From an uncultured Christensenella sp. (GTDB lineage Bacteria; Bacillota; Clostridia; Christensenellales; Borkfalkiaceae): a DNA stretch of 58,051 nt. The notes beneath the pieces are model-generated. The model was not told where the DNA came from and did no database searches. It saw only the letters and a program-made list of their open reading frames with translations. The stretch spans positions 1 to 58,051 of the forward strand of contig CAJUHT010000011.1 in assembly GCA_910586035.1 (NCBI GenBank), in the 5' to 3' direction. The position numbers were made by a program, and so were the translations under genes. Position 1 is the first letter of the stretch; each line of letters begins with the position of its first letter. Shown piece after piece: positions 26,026-35,445 of this stretch.

Positions 26026-27362
26026 TGTCCTTTCCTCCCGTAATTTATGTTTACGTCCTTGCCCTCTTCGGCAAGCGCAAGCGCGCCGTGCAAGTCCTTT
26101 TTGTAATCTTCAAGAATTTTTTTATAGTCGCTATACTCGCTTATATCCACCTTTACCGCCGATAACTGCGCCATAGTGAGGGGGCAATAGACTTTTGCTA
26201 TATCTTTCGCCGCGCTCTTTGCAAACACAAGGCTTTCCAAAAGAGAGTTGGAAGCAAGCCTGTTTTTGCCGTGCACGCCGTTACAGCACGTTTCCCCCAC
26301 GGCGTACAGCCTATTTAAGGTAGTTCTGCCGTTGAGGTCGCTGTACACCCCGCCCATAAAATAGTGTATCGCGGGCGCGACGGGCACGGGCTGGGTGAAA
26401 CAGTCGTACCCCTCTTCCGCGCACCTTTTTACTATCTGCGGGAAGTGGCTTTCCAACTCCTCCCTCGGCACGGGGCGCATATCCAGCCACACAAAGTCGG
26501 AGCCGTCCTTTTTCATCTGCGCAAGCACCGCTTCCTTAACCACGTCGCGCGGCTGCAACTCGTCGGTGAAGCGGTTAAAATTTTTATCGAGAAGATGCGC
26601 GCCCTCGCCGCGGACGGACTCGCTTATTAAAAACCTGCGCCCGCGCCTTTTGGAATACAGCGCGGTGGGATGCACCTGAATATAATTTATATTGTCCACG
26701 CGCACGCCGCGCTTTAAACAGATTGCAACCGCGTCGCCCGACACCGCGCGGAAATTCGTGGTATTGGTAAAGGCGCCGCCTATTCCGCCCGAAGCCAAAA
26801 CGGTGTAGTCCGCGCGCACAAGCTTAACCTTCCTTGCCTTTACGTCGTAAACGACAAGCCCCGAACAGTTTTCGCCGTCCTCTATTATATCGAGCATTAT
26901 GACCTGCGGAGCAATGCGCACGTTTTTCCTGCCTTTCACGTTGCGCATAAGCACGGAGGTAATTTCGCTGCCCGTGCAGTCCTCGTGGTAACAGATTCTT
27001 GCGGAAGTGTGTCCGCCCTCCCGCGTGTAGGCGAGCGAGCCGTCAGCCTGACGCGCAAAGTCCACCCCGCACGCAATCAAGTCGTCTATAATCTCGCGCG
27101 AGCCGCGGAGCATACGCTCCACCGCCGCGGGGTTGTTTTCATAATGCCCCGCGCGCATAGTGTCGTTGTAGTACTCCTCGTAATCGTACTCGCCGCGCAG
27201 TCTGCAAATGCCGCCCTGCGCAAGATAGCTGTCGCTCTCCCGAGGGCTCTTTTTGCATATAATAAGAACCGACTTGTCCGAAGGCAGGTTAAGCGCGCAG
27301 TTCAGCCCCGCAACGCCCGTACCCACGATAACAACGTCGTACTTTTCTTTCAATTTTGCCAT
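26022..27362 (-). CDS. nadB: L-aspartate oxidase
   Basis: An FAD enzyme that oxidises L-aspartate to iminoaspartate for quinolinate synthesis. The 446-residue protein has the dinucleotide motif VVIVGTGVAGLNCAL, DSYLAQGGICR, REGGHTSARICYHEDCTGSEI, the active-site stretch QVHPTALYSKRRGRRFLISE, and MGGVYSDLNGRTTLNRLYAVGE. It is shorter at the C-terminus than the roughly 530-residue enterobacterial enzyme, as in several clostridial forms. It is first in the operon. nadA, which would use iminoaspartate, is not adjacent. Confidence 0.93.
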   Translation of the reverse strand: MAKLKEKYDVVIVGTGVAGLNCALNLPSDKSVLIICKKSPRESDSYLAQGGICRLRGEYDYEEYYNDTMRAGHYENNPAAVERMLRGSREIIDDLIACGVDFARQADGSLAYTREGGHTSARICYHEDCTGSEITSVLMRNVKGRKNVRIAPQVIMLDIIEDGENCSGLVVYDVKARKVKLVRADYTVLASGGIGGAFTNTTNFRAVSGDAVAICLKRGVRVDNINYIQVHPTALYSKRRGRRFLISESVRGEGAHLLDKNFNRFTDELQPRDVVKEAVLAQMKKDGSDFVWLDMRPVPREELESHFPQIVKRCAEEGYDCFTQPVPVAPAIHYFMGGVYSDLNGRTTLNRLYAVGETCCNGVHGKNRLASNSLLESLVFAKSAAKDIAKVYCPLTMAQLSAVKVDISEYSDYKKILEDYKKDLHGALALAEEGKDVNINYGRKGQ

Positions 27363-27391
27363 ATTTGCGCCTTTGATTTTTATGTGATTTG

Positions 27392-27432
27392 AGTATACAG
27401 AAAAACTTTACACCTGTCAAGTCTACTGTAAA
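27392..27432 (-). promoter_or_regulatory. nad operon promoter with overlapping palindromic operator
   Basis: Reading leftward, TTGACA (complement of 27415-27420), 17 bases, TATACT (complement of 27392-27397). A palindrome TTTACA-N14-TGTAAA (27407-27432) covers the -35 box and part of the spacer. This is where a repressor would block RNA polymerase. NiaR, encoded at the end of the operon, is the obvious candidate. Confidence 0.75.
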
Positions 27433-27550
27433 CTTTTTTTGGATATAAAAAGAAAAATTCACATTTTTTTACAATCGACAGTTTAAGTCAAATTTTTCCG
27501 TGATAGAGTTTACTTAACGCTAATATGATAGCGTGTAAGGAGAAACAGAT

Positions 27551-28000
27551 ATGAAAGCAAGTGAAATTTTTTGCAAACCCGTTGAGTGCGAAGATAAAAA
27601 AAGACGCGGCTACATACTCGGTATAAGCTGCGTTGAAGATTTGATTGAAGGCTATATATGTTGCAACGAACGCGAAAACGAATTTTTTGCAGAGAGTTTC
27701 GGCGTAAAATTCACCGACGAAAGCGCCGTAATAATAAAAGTCGGCAAGCAAAGCAAAAGGGGCGTGCGGCTTAAACTCGGCTACCCCCTCTACTCCGAAG
27801 CGGGCAAGTTTTTGGGACACGTTGAAGATTTTACGGTTAAGGGCAACAAAATAGTATGGGCGCACGTGGGCAAGCGCAAATACCCCTTTACGCGGCTGAC
27901 CTTAGGCGACGTTGCCGTACTCAAAAGCGCGCGCGCCGACGCGGAAACCGCCGCAAAGGATATGTTTATAGACGCGCTGTGCAGCCCCTCCGAAAGCTGA
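27551..28000 (+). CDS. PRC-barrel-like protein
   Basis: A 149-residue soluble protein. The N-terminus, MKASEIFCKPVECEDKKRRGYILGISCVED, and the later GYPLYSEAGKFLGHVEDFTV and VKGNKIVWAHVGKRKYPFTRL resemble two PRC-barrel units as in YlmC/YmxH-type proteins. The RBS is AAGGAG. It is divergent from the nad operon and convergent with the following membrane-protein gene. The role is unknown. Confidence 0.5.
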   Translation: MKASEIFCKPVECEDKKRRGYILGISCVEDLIEGYICCNERENEFFAESFGVKFTDESAVIIKVGKQSKRGVRLKLGYPLYSEAGKFLGHVEDFTVKGNKIVWAHVGKRKYPFTRLTLGDVAVLKSARADAETAAKDMFIDALCSPSES

Positions 28001-28009
28001 TTGAGCCGT

Positions 28010-28645
28010 TTACAAATCGTATTTAGCCATCAGCTTCAAAAGGGCGTTAAACATCTCGTTAAGCGCCTCCCCCTCCTGCGAGGAAAGTATCCCCTTTACC
28101 TTTAAAACGGTTAAAGCCGTCTTTATTTTTTCCAGCTCCTGCCTGTCTCCCCTGCCAAGATTTTTAAGCAGAAGTTTGTCTGCTATGGACAAGGCGTGTT
28201 CCAACCGCACCACGCTGGTTGCGGCGGGCGGCGTTTGCTCCGTTTGAGGCATAGGCGCGCGGCGGACCTGACCCGCCGCAGACTGGGGCGGAGCCGAAAC
28301 GGGCGCGGGCGCGCTCTGCGCAAGCGGAGCGCGCTTTACTTTAAACACGTTCAATACTCCGTACAGCAGATACCCCGCGCACCAGAACACCGCGGACACG
28401 GCTACCGACTGCGCCAAGGTAAACTCGGTTAAAAACACCGCCAGCGTCAACGCGGAGAAAATGTTTACTATGTGGAAAAATCCGCGCTTGCTGTGCGCGC
28501 GCAATCTGTCGGAAAAGATACAGCCGACAAGCGCGAGAACGAATATAGCGCCGAACGCTGAAAAGTCGATTACCGCCAACAGCGCGAAACTCGCTTTATC
28601 GAATTGGGAAAGAATACCGGCAAAAAATTTAGTTACAGCTTCCAT
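28010..28645 (-). CDS. Membrane protein with SHOCT-like C-terminus
   Basis: A 211-residue protein. There are three hydrophobic helices in the first 105 residues (FALLAVIDFSAFGAIFVLAL, VNIFSALTLAVFLTEFTLA, AVSAVFWCAGYLLYGVLNVF). A Pro/Ala/Gln-rich linker follows, then a helical C-terminus ending LKVKGILSSQEGEALNEMFN, which recalls SHOCT-type tails. The family is not recognised. A perfect TATAAT ends 8 bases before the ATG, so translation may be leaderless. Confidence 0.5.
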   Translation of the reverse strand: MEAVTKFFAGILSQFDKASFALLAVIDFSAFGAIFVLALVGCIFSDRLRAHSKRGFFHIVNIFSALTLAVFLTEFTLAQSVAVSAVFWCAGYLLYGVLNVFKVKRAPLAQSAPAPVSAPPQSAAGQVRRAPMPQTEQTPPAATSVVRLEHALSIADKLLLKNLGRGDRQELEKIKTALTVLKVKGILSSQEGEALNEMFNALLKLMAKYDL

Positions 28646-28713
28646 ACAGACAAATTATACCCTTGCCGCGCCGCGACACCGCGGTTAATTTGTCGCAATT
28701 TGCCGTATTTGAA

Positions 28714-31700
28714 CTAATCTTCGCCGCCCATATCTATCTGGCGGCAGGCGCGGATATTTATTATAGTAGTCTTTATCGCGCTTTCGTCTATTTTATAAAT
28801 CTTTGAAACGACGCTCCTGTACAGCGCAAGCTGGGGGGCGTATTTATTTTTAACGTATTCGTCCGAGTGGGAAGTATACTTGTAGTCCACGATTTCGGCA
28901 TATAAGATTTTTCCGTCCCGCCTTACCACCCTCAAAAGGTCAAGCGCGCCCTGAACTATAACGCCGTTTCCGTCGTCCTCGCCCACGGCTACGGCTTTAC
29001 CGTCGCCGCTAAGCGCGCGGAAATCGTAGGAGGGCAACTTGCAGACAAACTCCCTTTCCCTGTAAATTTCCCCCTCCGTAAACCCGAACGCCGGCATAGC
29101 CAATATCTTTACAAGCGAAGATACGTTTAACAGCTTTCTCTGCTCGGAGGAAATCAGCTCGCCGCCCACAAAGCGGGCAATCTGCGCCTCGATACCCGCG
29201 GCGTCCTTAACGGAAAAGTCGCATAGCTCCAAATATCTATGATAAGCAAGTCCCGCGTCAATGCCAGTGTCCGCGCCCCTTTCTGCTTGTTCGTCGAACA
29301 GCAAAACGGCGTTTTCGTCGCCGCCGCGCATAGCAAGCAGGCGGGAAGCCGAACTTTTTACAGGCAATTCAATCCCTTCCTCAAAGCCGTACGAGTACGC
29401 GCCGATTTCTTGAAGCGCGGCAAGCGTTTGCCCGTCGGCGCGGCTTTCGTCAAGCACCCTGCGCACCTCGCCGTTATTGCCGACTGAAACGGGTTGAACG
29501 GACAATATGCGGGGGGTAAACGCCTTAACGTCGAACAGCTCGGCATAATTATCGGTAAAGTTAGCCTTTACCTCGTCATAGTCGGGGGCTTGGCTCGTAA
29601 GCACGTACAACGCGTATTTGGCGCGCGTGCAGGCAACGTAAAACAGGTTGATTTCGTTGCTGAGCTCCTCCCTTTCCCCGCGCAGTTTATACAGCCTTCT
29701 CAACAGGGTGTTTTTATAGGTCCTGTCCGCCGCGCCGTAACAGCGGGGGGCAAAACCGAAATCGTCGTCGAAAGGCATATCCTCCCTGCCGTCGCCGGCG
29801 AACGACGCGGCTATATCCGCAACGATTACCACGGGGAACTCCAACCCCTTGGAAGCGTGCATTGTCATAACCTTTATACAGTCGGCGGCAAGCGTTGCGG
29901 GCGCGGTAACCTTGTTTCCTCCCGCCCTGATTTTTGCGAGAAAGGCGTTTAAATACAGCTCGCCGGAGGGAGAATAAGCCTCTCTCTGCAACCGCCGCAA
30001 AGCCGACAGTTTGCGCTCGGTATCGAACGCAGAGGAAAAGTCGCCCGTGCGCATAATCTCGTCAATCAGCTTAGCCGCGCCTATGCTTTCGGCAAGCGAG
30101 CGCAACCCCTCGGTAAGCGCGAAAAACGCGTTCAGCTTGTCTGCAACGCCGTCCTTAACCCGCGCGGCATAAATTTTACAGCACTCCGAAAAGGTTGGCG
30201 CTTCCCTGCCGCCGCCAACGTAAACGCGCACCGCCGCAAGCTCCCTTTCGGTAAGCCCCCCAAGCGGCGACAACAGCGAAGTTACCAGCGGCACGTCCTG
30301 CGAGCCGTTGTCGAGATATTTCAATACGTCTAACAGCCTGATTATTTCGGGGCGTTCGCATATATTAACCTCCGCCGCGCCCGCAACGGGGTACTTGGAC
30401 GACAGCGCGCGTATTATGCCCTGCGCGCTTTTGTTGGCGCGCTTTCTCGTAAGCACGCAAATATCGCCCGCCTCCGTCTTAACCGTCTTGCCGAGGTCGG
30501 GGTCGTAATGTTCGCCCTTCAACGCCTCCTCAACAAGTTGAAGCACGGCAAGCCCCTCCGCGGTATAGCCCTTAGACGCGGCGCCGCCCGAAGCGACCGA
30601 ATAAACGCCTTCTACCGTCGGCTTTTCGTTTTCCGCGCCCTCGAAACGGCAGATTTGCGCGATGCCGTCCCGCCCTTCCGCATACCTTGCGCCGCCGCGC
30701 ATAGCGTGCCCGTCGGCATAGTCGAACTCGCATACGGGCGGTTGCATTATCTTGGAAAACAAGTTGTTTACAAACGAAATTACGTTGCGCGAACTTCTGA
30801 AATTATCGGGCAAAACAACGTATTCGCCTCTGCCTCCGACGTAGCCGCACTTTTCCGCAAAAAAGCGCGAACGACTGCCGCGGAAGCCGTAAATTGCCTG
30901 CTTTAAATCACCCACGCAAAACACGTCGCCGCCGGCGACCGCAGTTATAAGTTTATCCTGAATGGGGTTTACGTCCTGATACTCGTCCACGAAAACATAC
31001 TCGTATTTTTGCCGCACCGTTTCTCGCACGTCGCCGTCCGCCCCCTCCAACAGGGCAAGGGCGCAATGCTCCAAATCGCCGTAATCGAGCTTGCCTTCCT
31101 CGCGTTTGACCCCGTCATATGCCGCGACGAACGCCCTTAACAGCCTTATAAACGCCTTTGCCACTTCGCCGCTTGCAAAAAAGCGTTGCCGCTCCGTCTG
31201 CTCTTCTTCCAAGTCCTTGGTTAAACTTTTATACCTCTTCTTTATACCGTCTGCAAAGTCCGCAAAAGCCGCGTCCGCCTCCGACGTCTGAGGTTTAACG
31301 CGCGGCTTAACCGCGGAGGAAAGCTTTGACGGCGCAAGAAATACGTTTTGCTCTTCGGCAAGTTCGGCAAGCGTTACGCGCATCTCTTCCAGTACGCGGA
31401 TATACCCCGCCCTGTTCTCTGCGGGATAAAACCCCAACTCGAACTTTTCAACCGCCGAAGCTAAAATTTTATATTTTTCGGCAACCAGCGCGCCCAGCTC
31501 GGCGCGCACCTTTAAAAACCCCTCTTCGGTGTAAGTTTCGTTTAAGCACCGCGCAAGAATCGCGTCGTAATCGGGGCGCTGGCGCACCTCGTCGTAGGCG
31601 GACAAAAGCATTTCCCTTATCGCGCCGTCGCTCCGCTTCTTTCTTAGTCGCGAAAGTAAAAACAACAAATCGGGAGAGTTTTCCGCATACAGTTTATCGA

Positions 31701-32121
31701 ACAACTCGTCCATAGCGCGGGCGCGCAGGGCGTTGGCTTCCGCCCCGTCGGCAAGCACCTCGAAAGAGGAATCCACGCCGACGGCGTAAAAATAAGTCCT
31801 TATAAGTCGGGCGCAAAAGGAGTGTATCGTGCTTATGTCGGCGGTATTTATTTTGCCGAGCTGAACGCGGATATTCTCACGCTTTTCCGCGTCGTCCGTG
31901 TTGAGGCGGGAAATCAACTCCCTTCTGAGTTTTTCTTTCATCTGCGCCGCCGCCTTTTTTGTAAAGGTTACGGCAAGCACGCCGTCAAGGCTTGCGCCGC
32001 CCTCCAAGATGTCGGCAAGCCGCTTTATCATTACCGTAGTTTTGCCCGCGCCCGCCGAGGCGGATACAAGCACTTCGCCGCGCGCTTCTACGGCTCGCTT
32101 TTGTTCGGGTGTAAAACTCAT
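28714..32121 (-). CDS. addA: ATP-dependent helicase/nuclease subunit A
   Basis: The helicase and nuclease subunit of AddAB, which resects double-strand breaks for recombination. The 1135-residue protein has the Q motif TPEQKRAV, Walker A SASAGAGKTTVM, motif II FVDEYQDVNPIQDK, motif III VGDLKQAIYGFRGS, and motif V-like TMHASKGLEFPVVIVAD. A C-terminal RecB-type nuclease has EIVDYKY and QLALYRSVV. It overlaps addB by 4 bases (ATGA), as is usual for addB-addA. Confidence 0.95.
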   Translation of the reverse strand: MSFTPEQKRAVEARGEVLVSASAGAGKTTVMIKRLADILEGGASLDGVLAVTFTKKAAAQMKEKLRRELISRLNTDDAEKRENIRVQLGKINTADISTIHSFCARLIRTYFYAVGVDSSFEVLADGAEANALRARAMDELFDKLYAENSPDLLFLLSRLRKKRSDGAIREMLLSAYDEVRQRPDYDAILARCLNETYTEEGFLKVRAELGALVAEKYKILASAVEKFELGFYPAENRAGYIRVLEEMRVTLAELAEEQNVFLAPSKLSSAVKPRVKPQTSEADAAFADFADGIKKRYKSLTKDLEEEQTERQRFFASGEVAKAFIRLLRAFVAAYDGVKREEGKLDYGDLEHCALALLEGADGDVRETVRQKYEYVFVDEYQDVNPIQDKLITAVAGGDVFCVGDLKQAIYGFRGSRSRFFAEKCGYVGGRGEYVVLPDNFRSSRNVISFVNNLFSKIMQPPVCEFDYADGHAMRGGARYAEGRDGIAQICRFEGAENEKPTVEGVYSVASGGAASKGYTAEGLAVLQLVEEALKGEHYDPDLGKTVKTEAGDICVLTRKRANKSAQGIIRALSSKYPVAGAAEVNICERPEIIRLLDVLKYLDNGSQDVPLVTSLLSPLGGLTERELAAVRVYVGGGREAPTFSECCKIYAARVKDGVADKLNAFFALTEGLRSLAESIGAAKLIDEIMRTGDFSSAFDTERKLSALRRLQREAYSPSGELYLNAFLAKIRAGGNKVTAPATLAADCIKVMTMHASKGLEFPVVIVADIAASFAGDGREDMPFDDDFGFAPRCYGAADRTYKNTLLRRLYKLRGEREELSNEINLFYVACTRAKYALYVLTSQAPDYDEVKANFTDNYAELFDVKAFTPRILSVQPVSVGNNGEVRRVLDESRADGQTLAALQEIGAYSYGFEEGIELPVKSSASRLLAMRGGDENAVLLFDEQAERGADTGIDAGLAYHRYLELCDFSVKDAAGIEAQIARFVGGELISSEQRKLLNVSSLVKILAMPAFGFTEGEIYREREFVCKLPSYDFRALSGDGKAVAVGEDDGNGVIVQGALDLLRVVRRDGKILYAEIVDYKYTSHSDEYVKNKYAPQLALYRSVVSKIYKIDESAIKTTIINIRACRQIDMGGED

Positions 32122-35100
32122 TCTTCCGCCCCCCCTTCGGCTCTTTGCACCCTTACGGCTTCAACTATTTTTTTGCAGTCGCAGGAAATTTCCTCCCGCT
32201 CGCCTTTCGCCTCCGCGTCGTACCCGCAACAGCCGCCGAACGAGCAGTTTTTGCACGCGCCCTCCACGGGCGACGGCGCAACCGAGCCAACGGTAAGTCC
32301 CGTAGCCCCCGTCTGCGCAATGAGTTTGGAATAGTCCAAAAAGTCGGCAAAGTCCTCCCTTGCCATAGCTTTATCGAGCTTTCTGCCGTTTAAATACGCG
32401 CCGACGTAAGCGCTTCTCTGCTTTTCTTGCACGGAGGTATCCGAACTTCTTACCACTTCCTCGCTTCCGTCCATAAAGCCCTTTAACGCAAACGCGCCCA
32501 CCCCGTCGGAAGAGTAGTCGAGATTGGCGGGGAAATAATATGCGCCCGCCGCTCGCTTGCCTTCCGCCGCCGCGGAGAGATACAGCGGCAACTGCAATTT
32601 TAAACCCATATAGTAGGATACGGGGCTGTCGTCAATCGAACCCGTCTTGTAGTCTATAATTCTTATTAAATCGCCGCTTTCGTCCACCCTGTCGATTCTG
32701 CCGCCGACGGAAAGCCCGCCGTCCAGAACAACGCGGCACCTACTTTCCACCGCCGCAACGCCGAACGAAGAATTTTTAAGCTGTTCGTACATTCCCAAGG
32801 AAATCGTCTGCGCCTCCTCGATAAGCGCGTTGGCGGCGTATGCCGAGCCGCCGTCCCCCGCCTGCACGAGAAAAGCCGCGTCTTCGAGCAGTTTTTCGGC
32901 GCACTCCCTCGCCGCCGCGGCGCACTCCTCCGCGCTGTTAAGGTTGTTGAGCTTGCCCGCCACGTTTTCCAATACGGCGTGAATAAAGTTGCCCGAATCG
33001 AGCGGGCGGAAAACGCCCTCCCGCCGTTCGTTAAGCCCCAGCCCCTGCCGTAAAAACGCCTTATACGGACAGGTAAAATACGTTTCGAGCGCGGTGGGCG
33101 ACACGCTTTCGCCGTACAGGGCGCGGCGGTCGAACACGTACTCCGCGCCTGCGCTTGCGCTCTTTACCCCGTCCTCCTTTTCGGCAAGATATTTGTACAC
33201 TGCGGCAATGCGCCTTTCGCCGTAGTCCTTATCCCCGCTGAGATAAAAATTTAAGTGTCTGTACGCGGGTGCGCTTGCCGCGCAGGAGTAAATAAAATTA
33301 TCGTCCGCCGCGGCTAACGCAGATATGGGCACGGGCTTTACGGGGTTGCCGTTTACGGAGAACAGCCGCGCCGCGTATTCCAATATTTCGCTTACGCCGC
33401 ACTCCTCGCCGCCGCTCCGCAACGGATAAGTCAAGTACAGCTTTTGGGTAAAGGCGCATAGATTGAGCGCCGTTATTTCCCTTACGCGCCTGTTGACCTG
33501 CGAAATTTTGGGGGAAACGGCAAGCTTTAACTTTTCAAGGGAGGTAAGTTCGCCATCGGTCAAAATGGCGGTATCCTGCGAGGCGGCGGGCACCGCGTCG
33601 GTAAGTCCGCCCACAAACAGCACCTTACTGCCCGTGTTGGCGCAGGATGACAAATCGCTAATAAATACCGCGTCCTGCTTGGGCGGTATTAAAGAAACTT
33701 CGGCGGCGGCAAAACCGCTCTTTAAAATTTTTATAAAGTCCTTAACCGAAATTTTTTCGCCCGCGATAAGTTTTACGGCTTCTTTAAGCACGCCGCCCAC
33801 CTCCGCAAGCGCCCTGCGCGACATCTCCGCAACCGAGGCAAAGCCGCGCGCTTCGGCGGTTGCCGCCATACCGTTCAACCGCTCCTCCGCGCCGAAAAAT
33901 TTAAGCATATCGTTTATTCCGTCGGCAATGAGGTAGCTTTCGCACTCCCTCGACGGCAGGAATTTAAGCCCCTGCAAAAAGGCGTTTCTCACCCTTTCGA
34001 CGGCGGCGAAATCAAGCTTTTCGCTTGCGCAAATGCGTTCGTCCGCACCCCTTTTAACGCCCCCGCGGAAGTTTGCCGCGCGCAGTATATAGTTGACGAA
34101 AACGTCCCTGTCGGCGCGCGTTTCAGCCCCATCCTCACGTACGGAAAATAAGGGCGAAGCTACCGCCGCAAACACGCTTTCGGGGCGACACCCGTCCACG
34201 GCGCAGACAAGATAATCGATTATAAACGAACAGAGGGAATGCGAAGCGAGGGGGTAACGCCTGTCCACGTAAATGGGCACGTTATACTCGCCGAACGCCC
34301 TTTCCAGAGCGGGCTGAACGGCGTTTACGTCGGGAAACATTACGGATATTTCGCGGTATCGTACGCCCCCTTCCTTAACGCATTTAAGCGCCTGCGAGGC
34401 GATGAAGCGGCACTCCTCGTCCTCGTCAGTCGCCTCCCCCAAACACAATTGCCCGCGGGATATGTCCGTTTTAACCGCCCTATGAAAGCTTTCCGGCTCC
34501 AACGCAAACCTGCGCATACGCTCCGCCGCAAGCGGCAAGCCGGAGGGGATAAACTGCGTATAAGCTTTATCACCGCGGGCGCAAATCCCCTCCTCCGCGG
34601 CGATATTTACAAAGGTTGTCCAGGCTTCGTTTACGTACTTTTTTTCAACGCCGCCCACAAAAATGCCGTACACGTTTTCCGCCGTGCGCATACACGCGCG
34701 CACGCAGTCGGCAACCGTTGAGGTAAAAGCCTGAAAACCCAAAAACAAAACGTTTGCGCCGACTATCTTCTCCGAAGAGGTTATAAGCGCGGGCAACCGT
34801 CGCAGATACGCGTTTCTGTCAATCGCGCCGCTCTCTTTCAGGTACTGCGCATACTCCCTGTAAAGAAGCTCCAAATCGTTTAGCTTGCGCTTTAACAGCC
34901 TGCCGTCCGCTTCCGCGCCCGCAAGGTCGTCGGGCGTAATTTTAGAGGAGTACAACAGCGCGATTGTATCGTAAACTTCCTGCGCGGCGTCCGCCGCCGA
35001 AAGCCTTTTAAACAGTTGCAGTTTTTCCCTGTTAGCCTCTATCAGCTTGCGCACAGCCATAGCCGAGCCCTGACTGGTTAAAACGTTTTCGCACTGCCCC

Positions 35101-35321
35101 GCCTCCGCCGAAAGAAAGCGCGAGAGGGTGTAAACGGACACGGCGAACGTGCCGCCCACGGCTTCGCAAACGGCGCGCTCGGCGGCAAGCGACAGCCTGT
35201 CCTCGCAAAATACGACAAGCCGCCTGCCCTCCGCCCCGTCCTTTTCGGCGTGCGCGGCAACGATTTCTTTAAATTTTTTTAAGCCCGCCGATAAAACGGG
35301 CGCAACAAAAACCTTACTCAT
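32118..35321 (-). CDS. addB: ATP-dependent nuclease subunit B
   Basis: The partner of AddA. The 1067-residue protein has a degenerate helicase-like N-terminal half; I see no good Walker A motif, unlike Bacillus AddB. The C-terminal nuclease has SPTALETYFTCPYKAFLRQG, DYKTGS and LQLPLYLSAA. An Fe-S staple is expected from the Cys in TYFTCPY plus CKNCSFGGCCGY near the end. A TATAAT box (complement of 35362-35367) lies about 40 bases upstream. Confidence 0.93.
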   Translation of the reverse strand: MSKVFVAPVLSAGLKKFKEIVAAHAEKDGAEGRRLVVFCEDRLSLAAERAVCEAVGGTFAVSVYTLSRFLSAEAGQCENVLTSQGSAMAVRKLIEANREKLQLFKRLSAADAAQEVYDTIALLYSSKITPDDLAGAEADGRLLKRKLNDLELLYREYAQYLKESGAIDRNAYLRRLPALITSSEKIVGANVLFLGFQAFTSTVADCVRACMRTAENVYGIFVGGVEKKYVNEAWTTFVNIAAEEGICARGDKAYTQFIPSGLPLAAERMRRFALEPESFHRAVKTDISRGQLCLGEATDEDEECRFIASQALKCVKEGGVRYREISVMFPDVNAVQPALERAFGEYNVPIYVDRRYPLASHSLCSFIIDYLVCAVDGCRPESVFAAVASPLFSVREDGAETRADRDVFVNYILRAANFRGGVKRGADERICASEKLDFAAVERVRNAFLQGLKFLPSRECESYLIADGINDMLKFFGAEERLNGMAATAEARGFASVAEMSRRALAEVGGVLKEAVKLIAGEKISVKDFIKILKSGFAAAEVSLIPPKQDAVFISDLSSCANTGSKVLFVGGLTDAVPAASQDTAILTDGELTSLEKLKLAVSPKISQVNRRVREITALNLCAFTQKLYLTYPLRSGGEECGVSEILEYAARLFSVNGNPVKPVPISALAAADDNFIYSCAASAPAYRHLNFYLSGDKDYGERRIAAVYKYLAEKEDGVKSASAGAEYVFDRRALYGESVSPTALETYFTCPYKAFLRQGLGLNERREGVFRPLDSGNFIHAVLENVAGKLNNLNSAEECAAAARECAEKLLEDAAFLVQAGDGGSAYAANALIEEAQTISLGMYEQLKNSSFGVAAVESRCRVVLDGGLSVGGRIDRVDESGDLIRIIDYKTGSIDDSPVSYYMGLKLQLPLYLSAAAEGKRAAGAYYFPANLDYSSDGVGAFALKGFMDGSEEVVRSSDTSVQEKQRSAYVGAYLNGRKLDKAMAREDFADFLDYSKLIAQTGATGLTVGSVAPSPVEGACKNCSFGGCCGYDAEAKGEREEISCDCKKIVEAVRVQRAEGGAEE

Positions 35322-35409
35322 ACGCTTACGTAAAATCCGTTGTAAACTTTATTACCTATCCATTATAACACGCCCGCGCTAATTTTTAATTATTTAACGC
35401 GCAAAAGTT

Positions 35410-35438
35410 TTTACATTCACGAAATTATATGCTATAAT
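35410..35438 (+). promoter_or_regulatory. Promoter giving a probable leaderless mRNA
   Basis: TTTACA (35410-35415), 17 bases, TATAAT (35433-35438). Only 7 bases separate the -10 box from the ATG at 35446, so transcription should start at or next to the start codon. No Shine-Dalgarno is present. Confidence 0.65.
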
Positions 35439-35445
35439 TTAGCCT

